Assembly (NCBI GenBank): GCA_030141605.1
Contig: JAQGDQ010000401.1
Coordinates: 1-64,000 of the forward strand
Direction of reading: 5' to 3'
From: Tubiluchus corallicola
Lineage: Eukaryota > Priapulida > Priapulimorpha > Priapulimorphida > Tubiluchidae
DNA length: 64,000 bases
Shown in pieces: positions 24,779 through 36,707 of this stretch (positions are counted from its first letter, which is position 1; the number at the start of each line of letters is the position of its first letter). A program made the position numbers and the translations under genes. The notes beneath the pieces were generated by a model, which did no database searches, had not been told where the DNA came from, and saw only the letters and a program-made list of their open reading frames with translations.

Positions 24779-27700
24779 ATGGACAAGGTAATAGCTTCAT
24801 TTCCTCTCTGGGCTTCCTTTTTTCAAACTGGGGAAATTAAAAGTGGTTCTGAACTGGATAGTGTTTTGCATTCAAAGTCTCTGACCTGGACTAATATTTT
24901 CGAATTATTAAAATTAGTAGATAGCCTAGAAAATGCAAATTTGTTGGATTTCCTGTCTTTTGGCATTTCCAAACCAACAAAAGCCAGGGTACTTGCAAAA
25001 GCACTATGCAGTTTGGGTATTAATGTAGGGTGGGCTTTAGATTTAATCGAAGACACAAGTCCTGCTGCCACACGAACATTGTACACAAAAGTGAAAATTT
25101 TTCGAAAAATGTCAGAAAATGCAAAAGACAAGGTTGTGGCAGCAGTGTTTAGTGCCTTGCCTTGCACAAGTAGTGGCAGTGCTAGTGGAAGTGCATCAGA
25201 TTTTCAGTGCACATCACTACAACCAAGCAAGCCAAAGTTTGAATCTATGTACTGCAATAAAATTGGGTTGTCTGTAGAAGAAATTTTGAGTTGCGCAGGT
25301 GGAAGTAAGTTTGAGAGTTCCTCACAAACTCAATCAAAATTTTCTGTAGATCAGCTTAGTAAGGGAGTTGCTTGGGAAGTGTACACTGCTTGTGCTAAAA
25401 ACACAAAAAAATTCAAAAATGTGTTAGTAGCCCTTTTTGGCTGTGAAGAGAAAGACGTTTCGCTTCCAAAACTCAAAAATAGACTCTACCGTATGCATAT
25501 GCTAATGAAAAAAACAAAAAATCCAAGGCCACATTATGCTGCTTGAAAAAGCCTTTCTTAGGCCAGGATGAACAGATAACAGCCAATATTTCAAATGTTA
25601 GTTCTAGTTCGTCTACTGATGTTACAGTCCACAAGAAGCGAATCGCATTTCTTGAAAAACAGAAAGGGGTTTCAAATGCAGCTTATAATGTAGAAACAGA
25701 GAGCTTAAAAAATTATATGGCTCAGCTTGAAAAGAGGTTAGAAGCCATTTCTTTGCTGAAAAAGAACGCACGGTGTAAGAAATTGACAAATGCGGCAAAT
25801 CTGAAACTGGTTGGTAGCACAAAGAATTTGAAAAAGAAATTGACGAGAAGAAATTCCAAAATTGGAAAACAGAAAAACATCATTGAAGATTTGAAAAAGC
25901 AGTGGGAAGCATGTTTTGCAGAAAATCTCAACCTGAAAGAAAAATTGTCTGAGTTTTGAAAGTAGCAAAAAAGCGATGGAGAATGAAGTGCTTGGTAGAG
26001 AAACTTTATTAAAACGAGCCGAGGAGAAAGAAGCAGAGTTACGGTCTCACATTGATGCATTATTGAAAAGTCGTGGAAAACAATACAAAAAAGTTCTTAC
26101 TACAAGAAAAAGCTTCAGAGAATAAAACAAAAAAATTCAACGACAGTTATTTTGAGATATTACAAAAAATTTTGTTAGATTTAGCTAAGCTTTATGTTTT
26201 AAATGTAGATGAACAAAAACAGTGGGCAGATAGATTTATTTCAAAAATTAAGAATACAATGAGTGATCGGCATATTGTGAATAAAAAGTTGAACAGTCTT
26301 ATACAAGAATATAGGGATGGGGTGCTTCCAAATGTCATCAGGGGATATGAAAGAATGACCACAATTGAAAAAGAGTCTTGTCACAAAATGAACAACTTTT
26401 TTGTATTTTATTGTAGGTCTAGGCACTCAAGCCGATGCTGCCCTGAATGTTTGGGAGAAATGCATTTTTGGTGAAGATCTGGTCGGGTGTGCTAAAGTAG
26501 GCTGTTTTCCTAAAGCAAATGAAAGTGGAACAACTAGGCTAGTAAGCTCAGTTTGCAAAGCTGTTGGACCCAGGGCATGTGAAAAGTCAGAAGAACAAGA
26601 ACAGTTTGCAACATTTTTAGGGGTTGAGTCGGACATTAGTAAATTTCCTTTGGCATCTTTCAGGGGCAACAGGGTAAATATTTTTTTTCATTTACTTCCT
26701 ATATCCTAGCTTGATAAATTTTTTTGCTGAACACTCTAACGAAAATAAGTTAATGAATGCAGTAGAAGCAGATCTTGGTGTGTCAGTTTATAAATCAGGT
26801 TGCCGAGTATTAGGAATAATTGACAAGGTAGTAACTTCGCCATTGTGGCGCATGCTAAATTCTGTTGAGCACATTTATAATATGAATGATGTTTACCAGC
26901 AATTGCAGAATGAGTTACGGGAGTGAGCAGTTGATTCCAGTGAGCTTTTAAATGGTGATGCTAGGTTGTTTGGAAAAATGGGACAGTGGGACGGTATATC
27001 AGAAAAGCTGTTCCAAGTCAATGAATTGACATGCAAACAAAGCAGGCCTTAGAAGTGATATGTGCAGGATTTTTGGTTGTTGTAAAATGCATGGTAACAG
27101 ATCATTTGCCTGGATGATGCCATACAGAGTATAGTGAACAGGATGAGTTAGCTACTGCCTCTGTTCCTAGTACTAATGTTAGTGCTGAAAGGGATTTTGG
27201 AATGTTGGATCGGATAATGAGAGAAAAACCGAATGCCACCACTATCACGATTGAAGGATTAATAATGTATAAGCAGAATAAGACAGCAGATTGGTTAGAT
27301 AGTAAATCAGAAGATGAGCGTAAGAATTTATTAGAGTGGGCTGCTAAGTCAGTGAAGCATCAGAGAGAAGAATTTGTAGCCTGACGAAGAGAAGTGCAAA
27401 TGAGGAAGCAACTGAAACGAATGCAACACAGGGAAAGTAAACTAGTGAAAGAACGAGTAGAACAAGCAAAGAAAGAAAAATTAAGTAGGGAATTATTCAG
27501 CATAGGAGGACTATGGGATAGTGAAGAAGCTGTTCAAATAAATTTGTCAAGGTACAGTTCTTCAAATACCAAGCTATGTGCATTGAGAACACAAATTTGA
27601 TACAGAAAAGTAGTTTTAGGACAAGATAGTGTTAGAAAACTGTTTAAATTTGTCTTCAGGTCAGCAAAAATTTAGTGCAGAGAAACTAGCCACCAACTTA

Positions 27701-28337
27701 AAAAAAGCAATCAGGCAATCTCGGCAGTTATTAGATAGCATCTATGGTAGCAATGAAATAAGTGCTTATTCTATAGCAGCAAAATCTGAAATAGAACAAA
27801 TCAATAGTCAATTTTTAACAGACAGCAATCTGGAAGAGGGGAAGAGCACACAAAACAGATGCAGAATAGCAGGTGACGGTAGTCTTCGCAATGACATAGA
27901 TCCTCGAAGATTGCTAGGTAGAAGAGTGAAGCACCTCTGTTATGAAAATGATAAGGAAGAATGGTACGAAGGTGTTATAGTCAAGGTAGGAAACAGATAT
28001 GGGGTAAGATATGATGGTTACAAGGAAATTTTGTCTGTGGGGAATGGCTGACTTAAGAGAAGACATAGAAAAGGGTGAGCTAGTTGAAATAGAGCTAGAA
28101 GCAGCCCATTTAGTGGGAAAAAGCATACAGAATTTATAGATTGATGAGGATAGTGGTGAAGAGATTTGGTACAGAGGTAGAATAGTAGAAAGGGATGGGA
28201 ATGTATTCAGTGTTGTTTTTCAAGGAGATGAGGACAAGGAAGATGAGGAGGTAGACAAAGATTACTACACCAAAGAATACTGTGAAAAATTACCTGTTTT
28301 GGAAAACTATAATAAATTTGAACTCAGAATTCTGTAA
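24779..28337 (+). pseudogene. Broken gene of the 8-kb element: coiled-coil protein with two Tudor-like modules
   Basis: Conceptual segments follow one another in changing frames. 24779-25546 is an intact 255-codon ORF from ATG. 25547-25959 and 25955-26125 are Lys/Glu-rich coiled coil. 26073-26400 and 26401-26709 contain ESGTTRL and FRGNRVNIFF. 26711-26926 contains VLGIIDKVVTSPLWRML. About 27030-27105 reads QALEVICAGFLVVVKCMVTD. 27169-27600 contains SAERDFGMLDRIMREKPNA and NKTADWL, with an in-frame TGA at 27382. 27629-28051 and 28050-28337 follow. I recall this order (GNRFN..., AGFLVV...DHLPG, ERDFG..LDR..REKP, NKT..WL) from uncharacterised multi-copy proteins of cnidarians, echinoderms and other invertebrates; I cannot name a Pfam family. 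At least seven breaks make this copy inactive. The ERDF...LDR region is vaguely like hAT dimerisation domains. DNA between segments could partly be introns, but stops and shifts in short spans argue for decay. Confidence 0.72.
27890..28310 (+). pseudogene. Tandem Tudor-like modules at the end of the broken gene
   Basis: The first module reads LLGRRVKHLCYENDKEEWYE, followed by a YGVRYDGY strand. The second, after a frameshift and a stop, reads LVGKSIQNL, then EIWYRGRIVE and FSVVFQGDED. The spacing G+.I/V.H - W(Y)xG - Y/FxVxYxG is that of Tudor/Spindlin-like barrels that bind methylated histone tails or other ligands in eukaryotes. Placement at the C-terminus of a transposon-type protein suggests a chromatin-targeting role; this is inference. 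Confidence 0.5.
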
Positions 28338-31300
28338 AAAAACAACTGCAGATTAATAATTTTGAATTAAATTTTGAAACAAAAATACAAATTCTCATCA
28401 TCATTCTCCAAGGCAATTCAAAAAATTTAACAGCTTTCTATTAAATTGCTAAAACCAATGAAAAAAAAAATTGAAAGTAAATATCACTATTTATGTTCAT
28501 TTTTTATAACTTTTCCGAAATACAAATGACATCATCGGGCTTGTTGTCAGCACTGTCAATTTAAAATAAGCTTCATCAATCTGCTCATCTCTCATACTGT
28601 TAGTTATGTAATAGTTTTAAAATGTGTGACCTGAATTATACAAATGACAAAGGCTCTTGCATTTTAGGAACACTTTTAAATACTTAGTGAAAGCAAGCAG
28701 TGTTGAAATGGTTCTCTTACTCTGAAGTTTGATGTACTCCCTTGTGTTTCAGGCAACCAAAGCAGTGTACATCTTCTATCATGTGCAAACTGAACTGAAC
28801 AAATGACGAGGCTCTTGCTTTTCAGATGCACATTGAATAAAAATGATGTGTAATTGGAACTATACTCAAGGTACTTGTGCTCTTCTAAGCCCATCCCAAA
28901 CATTTTCCCTTCCAGATGTGTGCTTGAACTGTACAAATGACCTAAGGCTCTTGCTTTTTAGGTACACATTGAGCAAAAGTGTGTTATTACCTTTAATTAG
29001 TTGTTTAAGCGCACACGAACATTGTGTTTAAATGTGTATACTCAAGTGCGTAATCTAGAATTTTTACTAGCCCTTCACTCTAATAGTTCAGTGATTCAAA
29101 ATGAGAGTTTGTATTATATCATTCGTCCTGGGTTGTGTGATCGAGTGGTTTAGATTTTAGATTGCAAGCATGCAGTCTTGAGTTCAATACTAGCGGCTGC
29201 CAATGCCGGGGCATATAACCTACACGACGTATGCAATTTGTCTGTTAAATGAGTTCAATAAATCTTTTCTTTGTCTTTTTGTCTTTGTCCCTGGCATTTA
29301 ATAGTCACTAACATTGAGTTTTTCAGCATCTTGCATACACAACTGAAACTACGGTCTGTGGAGTGTTGTATATATAGCCATAGCCATGTATTTACATAAG
29401 AGGCTAAAGTATAGGCAGATATTTTGTGTCATAAAAGTATTATGGTGGCAATGTCACTTCTTAACTCAAAAGCAAAAAATATGCCATTTGACTTTATTAA
29501 TTAGATAAAAATCTTGCACAGAATTTTTTGTAAAGATCTTAACACTTATTACTACAAATAGCAAATGACATCAAAGTATCTGCCAAAGTTTGTCATAATT
29601 TCATAAATGGCTCTTGTTTTAGTTTTGTTCAATAATAATTCTATTGATGTAAAAAATTGTTACATTTTTAGGTTTAAATTGGCTAAGAAATCACTGAAAA
29701 ATACAAAAAAGTGAACTTTGTTGTCAAATTTTAATGCAAAATTAACAAAAGGTTGATACGTTGAATTTTTGAGATACAGACAGCATTTGTCCAAGCCATC
29801 TTTAGTGAATTGAAAAAAGAATAATTTTATACTGTTGTTAAAGTTTTTTCTGAACCCCTAAATCCTAAATCTTAGCATTTGAATTTAGGGTCTGTTCGTT
29901 TTTTGCATTGTAAAAATAAATTAGAAGGGGGAATGTGCAAATATATTAAATGTTGTTATTTGGCATTCTGTATGTTGCCTACTTATAAATAAAACCTGAA
30001 GGGCCATTTAAAAATCAATTTTCACTTTATGTCATAAATTGTGTATTACCATAATATATATTCCTCTTCAGTCACATTAGTATTTATATTAATTCGAAAC
30101 TTGTCTTTTCTAGGTTTCTACAACTGTTGTGCTTGCTGTACATCTTACTTATGATCCTAGTCAATCAACAAAAGGCATCCACTATATTTTCTAAAAGAAG
30201 AAAATATTATCAAGAATATGAATTTGCTGTACATAAGATCAATTTTAAATTACATAGGCCTTTTAACATTTTCCTTGGTGCTTATAATATGTAATTTGAG
30301 GCAAAATTAGCAGATTCGTCATAGAAGCATCTTTAGAGTTTTTGTAAAAAGTAAATTTATTATTGTCTTTTTCTGTAATAGTTGCGTTACAGTATAAATA
30401 TCTCTGATATTATGTAACTAAGTTTGTCATTTATAATAAATTTATTTTGCATTGTTACTGAACTAAGTTTTTCCTATTTTTTTAATTTTGTGTATTTTGT
30501 GCTTGCATACCTTGCAATAACATACAAAATAGAAATATATACCTGTAAAAGCTGATTCACAGTTGAACAAAATTCCAGAAGTCAGGACTAAATGGATAAT
30601 CAAAATCTGCTTGGACAATAAACAACATGTGTCTTTAATTATGTAGGGAGCAACGATTAATTACATGCACCTGGAAATCGAAACTGCAGACTTATGGTGC
30701 ATCCTGCTTGTTCATCTTGTATCATTTCTTCGGGCATTAACTACCTAACGTAGAAAAGGTAATTTAGAAAAATCTAGGAATCTGAGAAAAGATAACAATT
30801 AGCAAGTCAAATTATAAAATAAAACATTTATCGATTAGATGTGTCAGGTAAAGGTAATTAAGGTTTTCTAGTAATAAGGGTGACACATCTAGTGCTGTAA
30901 ATGCTTTCTATTTGATAACAAGTCTTGACTACCAAAGTGCATTATCATAAATTATACGTTGGTTAACATTTAGATTATACTATACAATAATACATGTAAC
31001 AAAAATATCAATTAGGCATGCCTGGAAAAGGATAACAATATATTAAAACAGGTGTAATCAAGGCAGTGCACATACTATGACAAAAGATTAAAGATACAAA
31101 GTATTATTTTGAAAAAAACTTTAATAAAAGTTCACTCAGATCGGTTCTACAAAGAGTTAATTAACACGTTGCCATGACAACAGGATGTCTTCATCCCAGA
31201 TTTTTTACCTGCGCAAGATGAAAACATGGACTTGGCAATAAACACACAAAAATCTCTTCAATGACTGTGCAACCAACTAAATTCCACTTTCTCAAACGAA

Positions 31301-31749
31301 TACTTTTCATATTGCAAATTCTGTAATGTTAATGAAAATGCTGTTTTCCCAGTTTTTCCCGTAAAAATTTTTCCTAGCATAAATCTGAAGGTGCGTAGTG
31401 TTTATGAATATCTGTTCTATGTACACTGAGCTACCAAAAGTCATATTAACAATTAACTACCAGCTGAATTGGCACCTTTTATAACACTCTAAAGTTGACA
31501 AGTTAGCGAACTTTCGTAAAAGGTCCATTTTCACACCTGTTAAGATAAAAAATCATTTGGATCAATTTAGTCATTTTTTGTTGCTCCTAAAATGCGAGCG
31601 TTTTTCTTAACTTTAACTGCCCGCGATTTCAAAACAAACTAATTGTTTTAAATCTGGTTTTTTTAATTAACTATATGCTCAAAGCACTATCAAATGACCA
31701 CGCTTGCGGCTATGATGGCGCGCTCTACAATTTTTGTTCAGCCACCATA
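28338..31749. other. Right flank of the 8-kb element, non-coding
   Basis: AT-rich and without recognisable coding sequence. It holds three diverged repeats with the core AAATGAC..GGCTCTTGC at about 28632, 28792 and 28926 (roughly 135-160 bp apart), and a SINE at about 29131. Nothing else is recognised up to the TIR at 31738. Confidence 0.5.
29131..29285 (+). mobile_element. tRNA-derived SINE
   Basis: GTGTGATCGAGTGGTTTAGA resembles the A box of a tRNA head, and GAGTTCAATACTAGCG carries a B-box-like core. The body GCCGGGGCATATAACCTACA follows, and a TTCTTTGTCTTTTTGTCTTTGTC tail closes the unit (last 23 bases described by their repeat TTTGTC). A shorter match to the body occurs near 46397, supporting a dispersed family. 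Confidence 0.5.
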
Positions 31750-33660
31750 ATAATATTTTATTGTAAACAAACTGTAAGGTAACAGCACGATAGGTCTATA
31801 ATTATTAATGTCGAGAGAATCCTTGGATTTGAAGATAGGAATGATAATTGACCCTTTTAATTTAGAAGGAACAGTGCCAGTTTTAAGTGAATTATTAATT
31901 GTGTGTCAAAGGGGTAATGATAGTTTCAATTACATCTATAATATCTTTGGGGCGCAAATTATCCCTACCATTATTTCGATCAAATGACTTGCATATACTT
32001 ATAATATCAGATTCCGTGACTGGTGTAAAGAAAACTGCAGAAGGATAATTGCCTTTTAAATAAGTTTCATAGTTGATATTAACATTTTCTATATTATCAG
32101 CTACTTTTTGTCCAATCTGCAAAAAATGGTCATTAAAATGATTTACTATAGATTTAGGATCTGTGATTAATTTATTATTAATTTTTAAACGAATTAAGGA
32201 CTGTTCGCACATGGAATACATAATTTCTTTCATAATTCCCCATGTTTTCTTTAAATTGGCTTTAACACCGTTTAGCTTATTTTGATAATAAGTCGATTTA
32301 GCATTTTTAATAATATTATTTAATTTATTGCGATATTGCTTATACTCGGTCCCAGCTGAGTCTGAGGTTTGTTTGATTAATGAATCACACATTTTAATTT
32401 TGCACTTGATACTGGTTAATATGGTTGGAGTTATCCAAGAATTTTTTATGACATTAGTTTTCTTGGAAGCTTCAGTAGTTTTTATATTTTTAAAGTAAGC
32501 TTCGTTAAATTTATCCAGAAATAGATTGTAAGCTGCTTCAGGATCTGAAGTACTACAATTCCTCCCAGTTAATTGATTCTATATCACTTCTTAATTTATT
32601 TTTTACATGGTTATTGTATATTACTTTGTCGATATTATTAGTTTGAAATTTTGCTATGTTTAAATCAATAATTAAGAAAATTGGTAAGTGATCGGTGACA
32701 TCTACTAAGAGACTCCCAGCTCTATACTGATGCTGTATAACGTTTGTTAGAATATTTTCAATTAATGTAGAGCTATATGCTGTAATTCGAGTAGGATAAG
32801 TAATAACTGGAAAAACATAATTAGTAATAACAGTATCAAGAAACTCAGCCATGTCTTGAAAAACATAATTAGTAATAACAGTATCAAGAAACTCAGCCAT
32901 GTCTTGGTGCGAAGAGTGATTTAATAAATTCAAATTGTAGTCCCCTAACAAAAATAACTGGTTATTTTGTTGATTTATTATTGATAGTTTAGTACTTAAC
33001 TGTTCAATAAATGTTTGTGGGTTTTGCCTGGGTGGTCTGTAGATCACGCTGACTACTATGTTTTTGCCTTTAACTTTATAAATTTCAATAAAAATACTTT
33101 CAAGGTCAGAACTGCTTGATGTTAAGTCGTTTCTTAATACAAAGGGTATGTCTGATTTAATGCCCTACGCCAACCCCCTTTTTATTCTTCCTATTTCTAT
33201 TCACCAGAGTATATCCAGGTAAATTAAACATTCTTTCTGTGTCTTCATTTAACCATGTTTCAGTTAGCACAATTAGTGAGAATTGAATTTGTAACATTTG
33301 CAGCACTGCAGTTAAGTGGCCATAATTAGCAGATAAACTTCTTATATTCAATGGATCATTGATAATTTGTTGTTGATATTTATGTTTTAAAGCACAGACA
33401 AAAATTGCTCATTGTCGTAGTATTTATTTTTTGGAAAAGAATCTTTTTGATTGAAAAAGTGTATATCAGGATCAATATCCTCTAATGGCAAATTTGCGTT
33501 CACACTATTTAGTGTTTTGAAAAGATCTAAATTATACTGATTGTTAAAATTATAGAATCATGTAGAATTAAAGCAGACCAACAGGCATAATATGCACCAT
33601 ATTCCCAGAACAGTATAGGTTTTTAGGCGTTGTAATTCCAGATTAAGATTATTCATTACT
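31750..33660 (-). mobile_element. LINE, 5' half: APE endonuclease and start of RT
   Basis: On the minus strand the reading starts at an ATG at 33656. It passes LNIRSLSANYGHL and LIVLTETWLNEDT (33351-33157, APE endonuclease N-terminus), VIYRPPRQNPQTF and LLGDYNLNLL (catalytic GDxN), TDHLPIFL, then a linker with KTWGIMKEIM, and finally SKLKGSIIIPIFKS and INNYRPI of the first RT motifs. It breaks off at 31757 where the 8-kb element begins. One stop near 33560, a shift near 33160 and another near 32550 show it is inactive. A 48-bp tandem duplication lies in the endonuclease region. APE plus RT without visible RNase H fits the CR1/L2/Jockey-like groups. Confidence 0.88.
32811..32906 (-). repeat. 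48-bp perfect tandem duplication in the LINE endonuclease
   Basis: Two adjacent identical 48-bp units (32811-32858, 32859-32906) encode the same 16 residues (QDMAEFLDTVITNYVF) twice. The reading frame is kept. Confidence 0.97.
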
Positions 33661-34527
33661 TACAACCGCCAACACGCAAGAAGCTCCACGTGAATAGCTG
33701 TGTTTTTACACACTATTGCGCAGTTGCTATAATGCAATGTGGCCGTTAACCTGCATTTTTAGTTTCGTTACATAATTTATGATTATTATGAGTTGCACCC
33801 ACAGGAGTTTGTGCCATATTATATAATAATTAATTACATGCCTACAAATCCGTTTTTCATGTTTGTTAAGTTGTTGCCTGGTCAACTTGTAATAAAAAAT
33901 GAATTACTTTCAATATTAATATGTTTATATTTATTGTATTTTCCAGCTATTTTTTATTAATATTACTATGCGACATCATCACTACCTACCAAACCTTCAC
34001 CATCATCACTACCACTGGTTGTAATTTTCTTGTTCTACTTTTTCTTCTTCGTCTTCTGGTTTTTCGTTATTGTCATTACATTCAGCTTTGTAATGATACT
34101 TTGCACTACCTTCCCCCGTATTCCTGGGCCCATATTGTATAAGCTACTATAAGTTGTACATAATAATGATGGCATTAGATAATTGTGGTAGTGATGACGA
34201 TGATGATAAAAATTACAGTGCAATAATGGCGGTGATAATGAGTGCCACATACGTTTATGATAATAACAGTGATGATAATGAGAGCGTTATAGGCCTACAG
34301 TATAACTTTAAATAAAATTTAATAATAAATGTTTTAGAAGCTACAGCATCACTAACGACAGCTGAAGTTTCAAATTAATTGTAATTATTGGTAGGGTGTA
34401 GGCCTCAAATACAACGTTTCTAGACCTAAAATGCCTTTATGGTCCTGTGTCATTTTGCAAATTCTTTGCTACTAGTCATATTGTCTTCCCTTCATAAGAT
34501 TTCCTGACTTTTTTCTTTCTCCTTCAG

Positions 34528-34625
34528 TGTGTACATATATGTATGTGTGTGTATGTACACATGTATGCAAGTTGGTGAGCATGTATATGAATGTATGTAT
34601 ATGTATGTATATGCATATGTGTGAG
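34528..34625. repeat. TATG/TGTG-rich microsatellite
   Basis: Degenerate alternating purine-pyrimidine repeats of GTATGT and ATGTAT words. Confidence 0.85.
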
Positions 34626-34931
34626 TTAATTATGACAGTTTATATATATATAACCAAACTTTCGTACAGTTGTTAAGTTTTTTGTAAAGATGCAACAAAA
34701 AACAATGGCTGACTTTAACAGTGATTTCCTCAGGATTATGTTTTTTAGTGCATAGCCTGCACCCCAGCTTCAACATAGATTCAACATAGAGCGATGAGCT
34801 TGGTATCAAAATGATCCTTGGGAACTGGATATGTGACTAGAAAAGGACTAGGACTAGAAAAGTTTAATTGGCGACTTATAGACGATTTTGCTATGCATGC
34901 ACACATATATTTGTTATATATGTATAAACAT

Positions 34932-34973
34932 AGTTACTTCAGTCAGCAGTTATGAATGCTGACTGAAGTAACT
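34932..34973. repeat. Perfect 17-bp inverted repeat with 8-base loop
   Basis: AGTTACTTCAGTCAGCA (34932-34948) is followed after GTTATGAA by its exact reverse complement (34957-34973). It can form a perfect hairpin; no flanking duplication was seen. Confidence 0.95.
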
Positions 34974-36707
34974 TCTCCTTACATAATTATTCTCCTGATT
35001 TTTTATGTATGTTTTTGACTGTCTATATTGATATTGTTATCGTAATTTAAAATGTTTTTTGTCAATTTTTATTTGCGTATACTTTACTTTCACCTTACTT
35101 ATATACCATTGTTGTTTTGTTATTTTATCTTTATATTGTTGTTGACAATTTATATGAATTCTAATTAAAAAAACAAGTTCCTTTAATACTAACGCCACTA
35201 ACCTACACTTTTATTATATAATATTATGAGTGAGGGGTGGATGCTCGGTGACCGTAGTGTCTTTATCCAACTTGTCTCTCTTGTTAACTACTACTTTGTC
35301 ACTAATGCTTTGCTGTATATTGTTTTCGTATGAGACAACTAAGAAATTAAATTCAGTGTATAGTCAGACCCAAGCTGAAATATACAAAGAAATTTTTTTC
35401 AGGCAACTACAGTTATTTATCATTAATTTTATTTATTACTGCAAAGTTATTAGATTATAAAAGTAAAGGTTTTTGTCTTTATTTCGTAAATGCAGTTAAG
35501 ATAAAAGTGTGTCACGTGCCTTTTAAGTTAGGCCCTGATAATGCATAAACTAATCCGAAATTCATCACATGACCCGGCATAAACACGATGTCGATACGAA
35601 CTGTATAGTGTACAACTATGAATACTGCGTAATTATACACTAAATATAGGACTAAATTGTGACTAGATTATCGGAAACATACACTGATCACGTGAAAATA
35701 ATAGAATAATGGCCTACGAGCCTAGAAACGAGTAATAACCTAGAAAAAAGTAGGAGGTGCAAAAGTGTGATAGCACCTAGAAATCTTAGGAAAGTTTTAA
35801 AGATAGCATGGTATACATAATCAAAAGTCGAGATTTATACGTCAGAACGAAAGAAATTTCTTGCAGTTCAAAGGTCAAGATGCAAAGATTAAGATGGTTA
35901 GGACTTCTAAGTTCTCCAGCCATATTCATTTAAAAACTGGCTCACCAACTTTTGCTAAATAAAACATTTTTAAAATCAATGTGAGCACTACCATCCAGGG
36001 AAACTGGCTCGTGCCACCATGTGGATAAGTCCTAATAAGGAACCGCGATAAAGAAAACTCAATGTTCACTTTTTCTAAATTCTACAATGGTGTGTTTTAT
36101 AATAATGGTGTCACATAAAAGTTGTAGTATTATTTGTGATTTTGGTTAAATTTTGCAGACTTTCATGTGAAAGTTCTACCAAATGTGTAAGTTTTTAAGA
36201 AACCGTGTAGTAGTCGAATAATTCTTATTTTTTGATTAAACATGGTGTACATGTAAAGTGTCTACACAAATCTGGTCCATTACAGATTGGTATAGTAATG
36301 GACTCCTCAGTAACTGCTATTCATATTTAAGTTCTATTAAATACAACTGCACATAAACTTGATGTTTCTAATTAATATTATTGTAAGTCTAATTTAAAAT
36401 GACTAATTGGTGCATATTATCGTATGATTTTTGTTTTTTTTGTTTCAGTATATTAGTGCAAAGTGAACAAATTACACTCGGAAATTTTTGGGACAGAAAT
36501 TGTAAATTCCACTGGTAAAAGAGGCCTACCATCACTGTTGCAAATTTGAGACTGGACTTCTGTTTTTTAGCTTATAAACTGCAAATTGATGTGGTGGGGC
36601 GATCCTGTGCTACGCCTATTATAATTTAATCCAATCTATTGTGAAGTCCACACCTGTTAGGACTGGAACCTCATTCATTTGTCCTAAAGGCATATCGCGC
36701 CAAATTA

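Larger units (their letters stand above)
23681..31749 (+). mobile_element. 8.07-kb TIR element inserted in the LINE
   Basis: The left end reads AGGGTGGCTGA (23681-23691; TAGGGTGGCTGA if the preceding T is included). The right end reads TCAGCCACCATA (31738-31749), the near reverse complement. Outside the ends, ATAATATT occurs at 23673-23680 and 31750-31757, a 7-8 bp target-site duplication depending on where the T is assigned. The same target lies at the point where the LINE reading breaks and resumes. The unit carries the broken plus-strand gene at 24779-28337, a 269-bp TIR insertion near its left end and a SINE at about 29131. An 8-bp duplication and a TAGGG-type end are compatible with the hAT superfamily, but that is inference. 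Confidence 0.75.
33661..36707. other. Intergenic between the LINE and GTPBP3
   Basis: Contains CAT/ATC-rich low-complexity DNA near 33975-34220, a TATG/TGTA-rich microsatellite at about 34528-34625, and a perfect hairpin at 34932-34973. No convincing coding sequence. The GTPBP3 promoter should lie near its right end; an in-frame stop at 36642-36644 precedes the ATG. Confidence 0.5.

Noticed and set aside
34932-34973. MicroRNA precursor
   Set aside because: The stem is only 17 bp with an eight-base loop and does not extend outward; animal pre-miRNAs need a longer, imperfect stem.
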